From Paracyclopina nana (taxonomy: Eukaryota; Arthropoda; Copepoda; Cyclopoida; Cyclopettidae), in the NCBI GenBank assembly GCA_019096065.1, contig JAGUCH010000006.1:1136001-1200000 (forward strand): a stretch of DNA of 64,000 nt, given 5' to 3'. Shown piece by piece: positions 1-10,874 of this stretch. Each line of letters starts with the position of its first letter. The first letter of the stretch is position 1. Under the pieces are notes generated by a model. It was not told the DNA's origin. It was given only the letters and a program-made list of their open reading frames with translations, and made no database searches. A program made the translations under genes and the position numbers.

Positions 1-324
1 CCCTGCTGTTGTTTCTCCGCTAAGGCCGGATAGCCTTTGTGGAATTTTCATATATGCCGTCGCGATACGTGCGAGCCTTGCATTCACAATAGTCGGAAAG
101 CTTTTTGCACATATCTATTTTTATGGGAGGATAGCAGCTCATGCAGTATATTTTTTAAATCTCGGTTGACACACATGAATTTCTAGCTTCCTTGCGATTG
201 ATTGCCATTATCACAATTTCATCACCACTTGACATAGTATTCTCCATTCACATATTGCCAACGATAAAGATCATGCAAATTGAATGCCATCAACTTTTAT
301 AGCACGCCCTTACATTTTTTGCAG
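1..324. other. Intron end upstream of Dscam-like exon
   Basis: No reading frame is supported here. The stretch is AT-rich and ends in a T-rich tract and AG at 321-324, just before the first open exon, so it is read as the 3' part of an intron of the Dscam-like gene. Upstream exons would lie outside the window. Confidence 0.6.
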
Positions 325-1628
325 TGAGCAGGAATAATGGCGTGCCTCCCGCACCTCCTGATAAATTGGTGGTAACTTCTGCAGCGAGGTCGTCAATTAA
401 CCTCGCGTGGCCTCCGTCGAGGGTTGATGGAGGCTCGCCTGTTACTGCCTATCGACTCCATTACCATCGCCAGTTTGGCGACTGGGATAGGGTTGATCTT
501 TCGCCAGCTGCAACCAGCCACGCTCTGAGCGGACTCAGATGTGGCACCAACTACCAATTCTTTATGGAGGCCATTAATGAATTTGGCGTTGGGGAGAGAA
601 CTGATACTGTGACGGCCTCCACCAAAGGCAGCCCTCCAGTTGCTCCCTCGCTGATCTCACAGGGATTATTGTCTGTCAACTCGACCTCGATCGACCTCAA
701 TCTGGCCTCTTGGGGATCGGGAGGCTGCGATATTTCCAGTTTTGTAATCGAATACCGCAAATCCTTCGTGGAGGCAGCGAATGATTGGATCCTTGTGAAC
801 AACAACGTGCGACCATCTGACATTGTGGATAAGAAGACTTTTGTCGTTCTCGACTTGAAGCCGAGTACGCAATACATTTTGCGAATCACCGCACACAACT
901 CTGCTGGCTCAACCGTGAGAGAATTCGCATTCACGACCTTGAACGACAATGGCAAACGAATTGTGTCCGAGCTCGAGCTTACGGTCAATCGAGGGGAAGA
1001 AGAAGAGGAACGTGGAAGTGCTTTATCGATATTTATAGTATTCCTTACGGTTGGGTCCATTCTGGCCTCGATGGGCCTGTTGCTCTGCCTCAAAAAATGC
1101 AATGTTAAGCTGGGATTGCATCAAGTCCTGGTCAAATTTTATGCTGGACCACGACATCAGCAGCAGCAAGAGCATCAATTGAATTACGAGCACCAAAATT
1201 GCGAGAGCTTGAACATGTCCTCCTCTCCTGGTAGCAGGTATTTGAGTCACGCCAGAATCAACGAAGCAGCTGAGCCAGATTTCAGATACGGATTTCGGAT
1301 AAGTACTGACCGGCAGAATGTGGTCGCACAACAGCAGCTTCATCAGATGCATTCCCTGGGGAACCAAACGCCAATAATTGGCTCAAGTCCAGTTTCGTTA
1401 CTCAGAAAGCCTGTGAACTATTCGGTATGCTTATAGTGATTAATGTTGAGGATGGTCAGTAAAGTTGCTCTTTTACAGCCTGCTTCTTGCACCTACTACT
1501 GCACTAATTACTGCGAAAAGAGTGAAAACCAGTATGCTACTATCCACTGGCACCACCCTGAAAATTTAAACGAGGAGATCCTTCGCTCAGCTCGGTCGAG
1601 AGCATCTTCCATCCACGATGGGGTGTAA
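325..1628 (+). CDS. Dscam: Dscam-like receptor, 3' exons (partial)
   Basis: This is the C-terminal part of a Dscam-family cell adhesion receptor, which acts at the cell surface in neuronal or immune recognition. Exon 325-1424 opens directly after an AG acceptor. It encodes two fibronectin III domains: the first has the LRCGTNYQF core and the second the GGCDISSFVIEYR core, with LKPSTQYILRITAHNSAGS near its end. A single membrane segment follows (about residues 235-256 of the open frame, starting SIFIVFLTVGSI), then a cytoplasmic tail rich in His and Gln. A 54-bp intron (1425-1478) leads to exon 1479-1628, which adds a Cys/Tyr-rich tail with TNYCEKSENQYATIH and ends in TAA. If that intron is kept, the frame stops four codons later at 1436, giving a shorter tail. 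An ATTAAA lies near 1680. The immunoglobulin part of the gene lies outside the window. Dscam family is well supported; which paralogue is not. Confidence 0.85.
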
Positions 1629-1728
1629 AAACTGTGATTCCAACGCATAAAGATACATGTCATCATAACGCGCTGCTTTATTAAACATTATAAAAATGCA
1701 TTTCTCAAAAATTCTGCTTTTGTCTGTC

Positions 1729-4700
1729 TTAAGACTGTAAAATTTGGTTGTAGTGGGAAAGAGACACTTTGCCCTGCAACACTTTGCCCTGCAACTTCTT
1801 CTTGTACATTTCAGCCTTTAATCTGTTGGTTCGGTATGAGCTTTTCCGTTTGAGTTCCGTCTTGCCGTACATGATTTCCGGCAGTTTTTGGTACTTTTCT
1901 CGTGCTTGACGGACCATCTCTCGGTAGCTGAAGAGCCGTGGCATTTTGGGCATCGGTGGTGGCGAGGCTAATAATGGCCTAGCCAAGGCCGGGGTCTTAG
2001 CAACCTCTTCACACCATTTGTTATACCGCTCATTATATTCTATCCTTTGATCTCTCTTCTGCTTCAAAAATTGCGCTCTGAGTGAGCTTCGCTCTACGAA
2101 GCCTGGTTTGCGTAAGTAGAGAGCCTCCTGCAACGTGAGCTGCTGCTTCAGACCTGCAGAGGCTGTATTTCTTGAATTAGTGCCATCATCGTCCACAGAG
2201 GAGGATTGCGCTGGAGCAGTTTTAGGCCTTACGGCAATGGGATGCGAATCAATGGCGGATAAGTAATTTGCTAGAATATTGCGATTTTCCTTCCCTATGG
2301 AATTCTCCTCGCGCACACGCCTCTTCTCTCTGAGTATCTTGGTGCCAACTTGAATGGGACTACTACTGTCCATGGACAAATAATAAGCCAGTGCCTGGTG
2401 CTGCTGCTGCTGCTTCTTTTGCCGCCTTTTCTCATGGTTATTGCTTGATCGATGAATGCTGGTTGCTTTCTTTTCTTCTTCCAGTTTTTCAGTAGCCTCG
2501 TCTCTAGGAGTGGGATATGTCTGGCCAAAGTCCGCCGCCGAAGTTCCCTCCTTATTCAAGAGTGCAAGTTTCTCCTGGAAGTTTTTGGCCAAAAAGTGAG
2601 TACTATCTGAATCGTGGGTCACTTTTTTTCCTGCAGCATTAGGTGGGCAAAACTCCTTGACTGATGCGACAGAAGGCTTTCGTTTCGAAGGCACCTGCTG
2701 CTTTTTTTGCTTTGCTGTATCTGAACCAGAGGCAGATTTGCCCTCAATTCCACGACTTTTTGGAGTTGGAGCCACGCTACTTGAAAAGGAAGATGAGAGG
2801 CTCGAATCGTCGCTTTTGGCGTTGATTTGGTTTCGAATATCCTGCTCGTTCATCGGTGAAGGTGAGTCCTTGTTAGTCGACAAAGCTTTCATTAGACGAA
2901 CTTTTTCGAGCTTCTCCAACTTTCGAATCTCCTTGCGGAGTTTTTTCATCTGAGATATCCTCAGCTTTTGGATTAGGATGTCACTGCCAGCAGAATCAAG
3001 TAGTAAGCCAGGAATGGCTGCTTCTTCATCTTTCATAGTAGTGTTAGTTGCGTTTGTGGCATCATGTCCGTCGTCAGCCTCGTCAGCTGTAGCATCTCCA
3101 ATTTTCTTGGTGGTTGGTGCATCAGTTCCAGGATCCTCGTCAGCATCGAGGAAGTCAGGCCTCATACCCAAAAGGGTTGATAAAGGGCGCGGCTCTGCCA
3201 GCTTCTCCTCCTCCATTTTCATGAGGTCCAATATTTTGTCAGCCATTTGTTGCTTTAGTCGAGCGTCTGAAGGACTCAACGAGGGCATGGATAGAAAAGA
3301 TATGTAATCTTTCAGTCTACTGTAGAAAGTCATCGTCTGATGCACATGTGCACTGTGCAAATGATTGGTTCGCTCCATAAGTTGGCTGGATAAGCGTGCC
3401 AAATCGTTAAATAGCTGATTTCTACTTCTGGGTCCTCGTTTTTTGCTCGAGCTAACAACCGCATTAGACGATGTGCTCTGAGCAGAGGGGGAAGTGGTAG
3501 GTGAAATGTTGGAGGATGAGGAGCCTCCTTGAGGCCGATTACTGACAACAGTCGGAGGTCTTGTGTCATGAATCATGTGACCTGGCAAATATTCATAGCT
3601 TGATGAATTTTCCTGCAGAGGAAAGGATTCGCCAGGAAAGTATTCAAAGCTTTTAGCCCTGTCAATTGGGGCGGAATCTAGCGTTCCACTCCTCTGTTTC
3701 TCTTTATGCCTTTCATCTTCTGATGCTGTATCGGGTGGAGGCGGCTTCGACGTTCGATGCTCTTTTGACATGGGAGGCAAGGATTGAGCTCGACTGTCAG
3801 TTGTGTCAAAAAGCCAGTTTTGGCGTACTGGTGGCTTCAGCTGAGCTTGATCTGAATGAGCTTCACTTCCTTCTGCATCATTGCGGGTTTCAAAGTAGGC
3901 TGACATTCTCTCTTGGTGTCGTATTTGCTGGATTTCCTCGTCAGTGTCAAGGCTATCAGATTCCTGCATTCTTCTGCTACTTCCACGATGAGCAGCAAGC
4001 TTTTTGTGTCTGGCCATAAGTTGCTCCAATGTGATGACAGTCTCAACAGACTGCCTCGAATTTAAACTCGTCTGGCTTTGCTGATTTCGTTTGAGATTTG
4101 AAGCACTTTTGGACGGCTGAGAGCTCGATGCTTGACCCATAATGGCATAGAGATCAACTGGGAGCGAGCTAGGATCAGTGCTTAAGGCTTCTAAAAATCG
4201 AGGATCGATTTCCTCTTCATCATCTTCAGTGTCTTGGGGCGCTTTGTGATGAACCACTGTTCCTGTACTGGATTGTGAAGAGTGGGAATTGGAGAAACTT
4301 CTTGGTGAGAGATCAGATGTAGAGTGACGAGAAGATATTTGGTTTTGTTGCTTCATGAATGGTTTTAGGGCCAAATCGTGGGTCAAGTCTGTCAGCGATG
4401 AAGCTTTTCCTGGAGACTGCTTCAGAGAGCTGGCATGCTTTTTCTTCAGTTTTCTCCTTACAGGAGATACATCTGGAGAAGTATCAGATTTTGACTTAAA
4501 ATTTGCTTGCTTCTGTTGAAAGGTGGCTGGTACTTTAGGACCTCCTCCACTAACAGAGGCTGCTTTGGCAGCGTTCAACTGAATTTGTCGCTGCTTTATA
4601 AGAGAATCTGCAAACTTGTGGAGCCTCATTTGCCTCAAGTCTTCCTCATGATCTTGTCCACCAGGTAGCCTATTGAGTAATTGCTGTCCACGTCCAAGGT

Positions 4701-5769
4701 TGGCCGCTATACTTCTAGCAGTTGGCTTGCCTTCGGGTTCGGTCCTCAGAAAACTGGAATAGTTGCCAATGGCCAACTTTTCCAATGTACTAAGGGAGGC
4801 AGCAGCCTCTTTTTGCCTCGCCACTATTCCTTCATAACCCAAATCAGCACCAGAGTCCCACTCAAGGTTTCTTCGCCTCAGTCCTTCAGTTGGTCCAGAA
4901 GCTGTGGTACTCCCAGAAGTGACTGATGCCATGGATGGTGACATGGCACCTCTACGCGTAACTGACGGAGAAGTCATGCTCTCATTGTCATCCAATTCTG
5001 AAACACCTGGAGGAACTGCAGGCAGAAATCGTCTAGGACTGGGCTCGCTAGATTGCTGTGCAGACGACAGCTCATCTGAGCCCAGAGCAAATTCCAAAGA
5101 AGTTCGCAGATCCTCAAGCCTTCCTTGAAGCACATTTCGGTTGATTTTTGATGCCACTACCATCCTAGGGCTATCATCAGATTGTCCGACTGTTTTGGGA
5201 CGTTCTCCATGTGGAACAACAGCAGTAGCTCCCCTTGGTGAGGTGAATTCGAGAAAAACATTTTCATCCAGCTTCCGTGGGGGAGTTTTGCATGCTGCTC
5301 CAGATTCTGCACCACCACGAGCAAAAACATAGGCCTCACTCCCACCAGGACTGAAAATCAGTCCTGTGCTCTTATCAGCGTCATGATCAATGTTTAACTT
5401 AAGTTTATCTCTCTTCTGTTTCAGGTCTGATGTTTCATCAAGGGCGGTTGAAGATGCCACAGGAGCGGGATGCAATTCCGACCCTTCCAAAGATGACAAT
5501 GTCTCTTCTGCTCTCAGGTTGAAAAAGTGCTGAGTGGAGGCTCCATCTCCAAGCAAGTACTCCAGAGGAAGACCCGTGACTTCACCTAACATGGCGAGAA
5601 AAAAATATCAATTATAACAGACCAGACAGGTACAAGATGAGGATTAGTTGAATAAGAAGAAATCAATAAACAACCTGCATGAGTGAGTCATGTGCAACTT
5701 ACCTTTATGCTCGTCACAAGATGCTGATGCATCGGACAAAGGTCCTTCGTCCAATTCCTTTTCAGACAT
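1729..5769 (-). CDS. ALMS-motif centrosome/cilium protein
   Basis: This is a protein of about 1,300 residues with an ALMS motif at its C-terminus, the signature shared by ALMS1, C10orf90 and CEP295-type centrosomal proteins. The main exon is 1729-5585. A first exon at 5703-5769 starts with ATG and joins it in phase through a GT/AG intron (5586-5702), so the ATG seen at 5592 lies in the intron and is not the start. Most of the protein is low-complexity, rich in Ser, Lys and Glu, with short coiled-coil-like stretches such as LRKEIRKLEKLEKVRLMKAL. The motif lies in the last 130 residues: LRKPGFVERSSLRAQFLKQK, then LFSYREMVRQAREKYQKLPE. Next to it LQGKV occurs twice in a row from a 15-bp duplication near 1770-1800. 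The gene converges on the Dscam-like gene with about 100 bp between their stops. Orthology to one named ALMS protein is not settled. Confidence 0.75.
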
Positions 5770-6442
5770 GCTATTCTTGGGCTCTCCCAGAATACGTCAA
5801 TTATGACAACATTTGAACAAGTCAGAAAAAAGTCAAAAGATGCTTAGTTTTCCAAGCCAAAATCCCCTCGCTGATGGATCGAAATTGATCGAATCCAACC
5901 ACATTTAAAAAATCTGCACCTAGAAATAGCCCAAAAATGTCTCTTGTACAAACCTGATGGCCAATTTTAATGTTTTAAAAATTTTCGCAATGATTTATGC
6001 TTGAAAAATATTCTCTTAACATGAAATATAAAGTTTTATAGAAAAGTGAATCACAGAAAGCCTCAAATGTCCGTTGTCGCTAATGTACAAGGTTGCCAGT
6101 TGCCATTTCCCGAATAAACAATAATATTACTTCGATACATTCGATAAAAAATGCCAAATACAAAGATCAAAATGCCATGTGTAGCCCTGTTTCTTTAAAT
6201 CTATTAGTCTGATTTTTAAGGCCTATGTTATTCTTAATTACGAGTCAAAGTCGACGTTAGTGCAAAATCTTTTAAAAATTAAACTATTTATCATACTTAC
6301 CTATTTTCTAGGGGATTTTTCATGAGCATAATTTTCCTTTAGTATTTCAAAAATCTGCTACTCCTTGTCTTTAATATAAAGTGCGAGCCAGGTATTTTGC
6401 TCAAGCTTTCCAGCCGAGCTGAATTGTGAGCGGACTGTTTCA
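5770..6442. other. Divergent gene gap, left of the retroelement
   Basis: No gene is seen. This is AT-rich sequence between the start of the ALMS-motif gene and the left target-site copy of the LTR element. Together with 25345-25650 it would form a gap of under 1 kb between two head-to-head genes before the insertion, so it probably holds promoter elements of both. No clear TATA box or initiator was identified. Confidence 0.5.
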
Positions 6443-6446
6443 GTAA
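6443..6446. repeat. Target-site duplication GTAA (left)
   Basis: The four bases GTAA directly precede the TG that opens the left LTR. The same four bases follow the CA that closes the right LTR at 25341-25344. Four-base duplications are usual for Ty3/Gypsy-type integrases. Confidence 0.8.
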
Positions 6447-7059
6447 TGGAGGACGCTTACTTGCCCTCCCTAAAAAACCGCAAGAAAGAAGATGGCATAT
6501 GGCTAGAGCTTAAACTGGCGGCGCACACAAGTTTACCTATGGAAGGCTGGTATGGGGCCGCGGCTGACGGAGACAAGCGAGGGGACGCGCGGAGGAGAGG
6601 AGCGAGACTGGAGGAGTCACGAAGAGGGTGTCAGACAGTCAACGTACCCTCCTGCAATAGAGGGGCTCTTTCTGTGACAACTTTATTCCTGGCTCTGCTT
6701 GAATAAATGGATTATGTACTGAGACTAGCTATACTATATTCTAAGAGGTAGAACCTGCAGAGCTCCTTAGTGAATGTAGGAAGCTGGGTTAAGCCTAGGG
6801 CTTTCTCAGTTGGAGTGATTTGGAACACATTGGTGGGAGGACAAGTGCTGGGCACTGCCACTTCCTCCTTATGGTGGTGCTGATTTGGAGGATTGGTACT
6901 CTGTCTACCCAAAAACATTGTATATATGCCATCAGGCTCAGTCCCGACCAGAGTGATTCTACAGAGGATTGAGATATTTGCTAGACTCGAGTGCCTCCGC
7001 TTAGAGTTGGAGTTGGCCCTGGCTTTAGGTGCAGAGTAAAGGCACAGTGTCGCAGAGCA
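6447..7059 (+). repeat. 5' LTR, 613 bp
   Basis: It starts TGGAGGACG and ends GCAGAGCA, a TG...CA pair, and repeats exactly at 24728-25340. An AATAAA lies near 6702, so the transcript end is probably in this part of the LTR. Short open frames inside it (for example 6446-6706) occur in both copies and look incidental. Confidence 0.93.
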
Positions 7060-7062
7060 TTT

Positions 7063-7080
7063 TGGGGGCTCAACCGGGAT
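7063..7080 (+). promoter_or_regulatory. Primer binding site, tRNA-Pro-like
   Basis: TGGGGGCTCAACCGGGAT begins three bases after the LTR. It differs at two positions from the retroviral tRNA-Pro primer site TGGGGGCTCGTCCGGGAT. The match is from memory of that site; the host tRNA was not available for comparison. Confidence 0.7.
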
Positions 7081-8330
7081 CCCTGCAGAAGCATCCGGGG
7101 ATCCCACCCTCGATCGGCAATTGAGTGAGAAGTGAGAGGACTATCATTTCAAGATATCATTGTCTGGCACAAGACGGTGCGTGGTCCTTTGGGTGATCGG
7201 CAAAGGTAAAGTGAGTCCTACAGCCCATCGGACAGTGATCGGAGAAGAGCAATTCAGGGCGAACTTGAGGAGTAGAGGTGGAGTTGGGTAGAGGCATGAG
7301 ATTCGGTAACGCACAACTTTTGATGACGATTACCCCTTGATACAGCACACCATCGCCTTTTGGTCGACCTGAAGAAAGCGTCTCGTTGCCAAGTGTGTGT
7401 GCAATTTAAGGTACCAGGTACTGGCGCACATATTTGAAGACCACATAAGTCCAAGGAGGCGAAATTAGAGACAAAGAGCGCATATCCCAGCGTTTGGACG
7501 TCTAGTAGCTCCGGAGCAGTGGTGCCCTCCCCCCTCTTCTTGCTATACCAAACACTGACTCTTTGGCGAGTGGATTTAAAAGTTAATCAGGGCTTGGACA
7601 ATCGCACGACGACCCTTACGCTAATCTGGGAGGCCACAGATGCGAAAAGAAAGTCAGTGGGCCAAAAGTTTGAAGGAAGTGCTACGACCATTGTGCTTCT
7701 GGACTGGGAAGAGAAGATCACCTATTAGAGAGGTGATAGTGTGCTAGTAAATTTAGTGCGAACCAATTTTAACAAGTGTCAGTGAAGGGCCTTGGACTGG
7801 TAATCAGACTGGTCCAAGTACAGGTCGCAATAAGTGTTTTTTATCTTTCACCTTGCTACAACAGCTGGTAGTTTGGTGGGAACGAGGTTCCAAAAACTGT
7901 TTCTGTTCAAAACCCCCACGCAACATCTGGATTACCTTGGTGCACTAGTCGACAGGAGCATCAAGAGGTCCGCCTGGTTAAACAAAACAGGCTCCCAAGG
8001 GAGCCAGCAACCCTGTTCTTTGTGTGCTTGAGATTGTGTGAGCGTGTTGTGAGCGTGTTGGGGAGAGCATCTGGGTTGTGCCTGTCTGCATAACCTAAGA
8101 ACCAATTGCTTTCCAAGTTTCCCTGTACTAAACAGGAGGAGGTTCTGTTGTTGAACCTCTCATTGAAAAACTAGTTCTCTAGTTTTGTATTGATAACTGG
8201 TTTACCAGTTTGGTATTAGTGCTGTTCTACAGCCTTTTCTATTAAAAAGGTTTATCCTAGTGATAATCTTTGAATTGTAATTTATCTTCTAGTTTGAGCA
8301 CTGATAAGAACTCGTTCTGGAATTTAAAAA
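7081..8330 (+). other. Untranslated leader of the LTR element
   Basis: About 1.25 kb separate the primer site from the gag start. Only short frames are present, none with a recognisable domain. The 3' part near 8160-8300 repeats short motifs such as CTAGTT and CCAGTTTGGTA. A packaging signal or a splice donor for downstream messages would be expected here, but none can be picked out with confidence. Confidence 0.6.
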
Positions 8331-10874
8331 ATGGCAATGGCGACAAATATGCAAGCCAAGGTTAACCCCTTGTATGTGATTTTGTCTGCTGTGACTGGAT
8401 TGGAGGAGGCAGCTATTGATGCTGTAGTCCAGACTCTTACTTTTGATGTGAGTGAGCTGTCAAGCCAAACCAAGGCAGGACTTGCAGCTCTAAATTGGAC
8501 TGAAACGATTGTCAAGGCCTCAATTGATGCTGACACAGTCAGTGGTCTTTGGATGAGAGTCCTTGATGTGCAATTATCTAGAGATTCCACTGTCTCTACT
8601 GAAGTTTCTGTGAGTGTGACAAAACACATTGATGTCATCTTCACCAACATGATGAAATATATTGCAAATCCATATCTTATGGTAATTCTGGTACTCAAGT
8701 ATATTACTAAGCTGGTTCAAAAAACACGGCAAAGTAATCCCTTGTTGATACTTGCTGGATTGATTCTGGGGACTTTTGGACTCCACCGTTTTGCAGGCAT
8801 AATAAGTATTGCAAAACGTGCAGAGTTTGAATTTGAGGATCTGTATAAAGCAATTGCTGATGGTTTTAACAATTCTGAGGCACAATGGAGCCCTGGAAGC
8901 CAGAGTTTGACAAGTGTTGCTGCATTATTTGGAACAAATGCAGCCAACCTTGGTTTAGATTCCACAGGAAATGAATCTGTTAGTGAGCCTGACAATTTGG
9001 AACAATCGCAGAATGCCTCCAAATCTGTCCACTTTGGTAATATGTCTTCTATTTTGGGACCACCGCAAATCGGTGGCATGCTTGCTAGTACTATGATTGA
9101 TGAGAATAAAAGGAGTAATGCAGGAGGTTTTGATACCACCACAGGATCAAAAGCTGCATCACTTAATGATTCCATCATAATAAAAAAGTTGTATAATGGA
9201 GATGATCTGAACGCTGATGAGGAACAGCGGGTATTTGCTTATTTTGCAAAACGTTTTGATAGCAGAACCGCTGAACGCATTATTACTCAGATAAATGAAT
9301 TACATGACATATTTCCAGGAGATATGCTTGATATGAGACGAAAACACATTGAGTCAAAAATTATGGCTATTGTGTCTGGTTTTCGTGATCGTACAAAGAA
9401 ACAGGATGTGGCTCCAGCCCACAACCTGTCATTTAGTGAAAAAGTTGCTCGAGTGAATACAGAGGAAATTACCAGCATTGAGTCAGCCAAGAGGGCTATA
9501 TCTCAGGTGATTAACCCTCGACTCACTCATGCTGAGCAAGTTAATGAAATGAAAGGTATCCTTGGATATCTCCAAGGGGATCCTGGTTTAGATGCAAAAT
9601 TGCGTGTCATTTTAGCAGAGACCAATTATGGCTTGAAAGCCTTAAATGAGTCTGCTCAAGATGCAAATAGGTCCTCAATGGACATTTCATTGCATGCACT
9701 GTATGTGAGCCTTCCTCCTGATGGGTCAGTTTTACAACCTTCCCACAGTGATATAAGGAATGTGCTCAAATCACAAAGAAATAATTATTTCAATGTCGAT
9801 CAGTCACACAGTGCTACATTTGTTAATATCTTTTTGACTGCAATTTACAATGCAGCCGTGACAAACAACTGGGCACATCAAGCTACTATGCATGTGCTTT
9901 GTTCTTTATCAACTGAAAGGACTGCTGATCGTCTCCGTTTAATGTGGTCTCGAAACCAAAGGTTATCAACCATTTGGGACTACATTCAAATGGGACATCA
10001 AATGGTCATTGATGTTGGAGCTGTCCAACGCAAAATTCATGAAACCATTGCTGATAAGACTAAAAACTTCTATTCAGTCATGGGTACTCTCATGGAACTT
10101 GAAACCAAGTTGTTTGAAGCTAAGGGTTCCTTGGGATCTGACGACACATGTTTCGCTAACACCATTAATAATGGAATGGCATTCATCCAGATGCACTATC
10201 CATATGTGTACACTGCGGTCTTACGTGAGTTTGACACATTATGCTTTGAAAAGGGCATCTCAGCAGGAAGTGCTGAGGCTTACAACGCATTTATTAATGT
10301 TGTTAATAAACTTGTGGTTCAGTCCCATGTGCGCTCCTCGAGAAAGGATCCTGAAAAAGAAAAGGATCAAAGAGGAGCTCGTGATCATAGGCTTCCTGTT
10401 CTCCCTGATATTGGACGTAAAGCAAAAATTGCTGCCATTGATGTCTATCCTGAAGACTCAGTCAGTCAGGTTGGCAGTGTTATTTCTAGTTCATCTAGAG
10501 CTTCAAATAGCTCCAAGGTGAGTGTGTCTGCAGAAATGGTTGAGACCATATTAAAACAGACACATGAGTTACAAAATGCAAAAATTGCTGCTATGCAAGT
10601 AGCAAATGACCGGCAAAAAGCTGGGAAAAATGTAGTTAATGCTGCTGGAGCAGCTGGTAAGAAATATGGCCCCTGGATAACGGGCACTTGTATATTTTGC
10701 AATGAGGCTTCACATATTGCCAAGGATTGTCCTCACTATGTGAATATGCCCTTTAGTGCAGCAAGAGCTGATGGAACTTGTTGTGATATTTGTGGTGGCC
10801 TGCATAAGGCCATGGATGGTTTGGATTGCTGGAAAAATAAACCAGGACGTAAAGAACCATCTATTAAGAAATAA
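8331..10874 (+). CDS. gag: Gag polyprotein of the LTR element
   Basis: This 847-residue ORF encodes the structural protein. The C-terminus holds a CCHC zinc knuckle, CIFCNEASHIAKDC (C-x2-C-x4-H-x4-C), followed by a second Cys/His cluster, CDICGGLHKAMDGLDC. A hydrophobic stretch lies at about residues 108-155 (YLMVILVLKYITKL, then LLILAGLILGTFGLHRFAGI), unusual for Gag and suggesting membrane contact. The middle is helical, with Ser- and Lys-rich linkers before the knuckles. The ORF ends immediately before the ATG of pol with no overlap, so pol would need stop bypass, reinitiation or a separate message. The ATG at 8331 follows an A-rich context. The protein is much longer than ordinary Gypsy Gag. 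Assignment rests on position and the knuckles. Confidence 0.85.
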   Translation: MAMATNMQAKVNPLYVILSAVTGLEEAAIDAVVQTLTFDVSELSSQTKAGLAALNWTETIVKASIDADTVSGLWMRVLDVQLSRDSTVSTEVSVSVTKHIDVIFTNMMKYIANPYLMVILVLKYITKLVQKTRQSNPLLILAGLILGTFGLHRFAGIISIAKRAEFEFEDLYKAIADGFNNSEAQWSPGSQSLTSVAALFGTNAANLGLDSTGNESVSEPDNLEQSQNASKSVHFGNMSSILGPPQIGGMLASTMIDENKRSNAGGFDTTTGSKAASLNDSIIIKKLYNGDDLNADEEQRVFAYFAKRFDSRTAERIITQINELHDIFPGDMLDMRRKHIESKIMAIVSGFRDRTKKQDVAPAHNLSFSEKVARVNTEEITSIESAKRAISQVINPRLTHAEQVNEMKGILGYLQGDPGLDAKLRVILAETNYGLKALNESAQDANRSSMDISLHALYVSLPPDGSVLQPSHSDIRNVLKSQRNNYFNVDQSHSATFVNIFLTAIYNAAVTNNWAHQATMHVLCSLSTERTADRLRLMWSRNQRLSTIWDYIQMGHQMVIDVGAVQRKIHETIADKTKNFYSVMGTLMELETKLFEAKGSLGSDDTCFANTINNGMAFIQMHYPYVYTAVLREFDTLCFEKGISAGSAEAYNAFINVVNKLVVQSHVRSSRKDPEKEKDQRGARDHRLPVLPDIGRKAKIAAIDVYPEDSVSQVGSVISSSSRASNSSKVSVSAEMVETILKQTHELQNAKIAAMQVANDRQKAGKNVVNAAGAAGKKYGPWITGTCIFCNEASHIAKDCPHYVNMPFSAARADGTCCDICGGLHKAMDGLDCWKNKPGRKEPSIKK

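Noticed and set aside
6446-6706. 86-residue frame in both LTRs
   Set aside because: It repeats because the LTRs repeat. It has no domain, and the LTR's own start and polyadenylation signals explain the region.
8324-9490. Minus-strand frames opposite gag
   Set aside because: They lie inside a well-supported gag ORF, overlap one another in different frames and show no domain.
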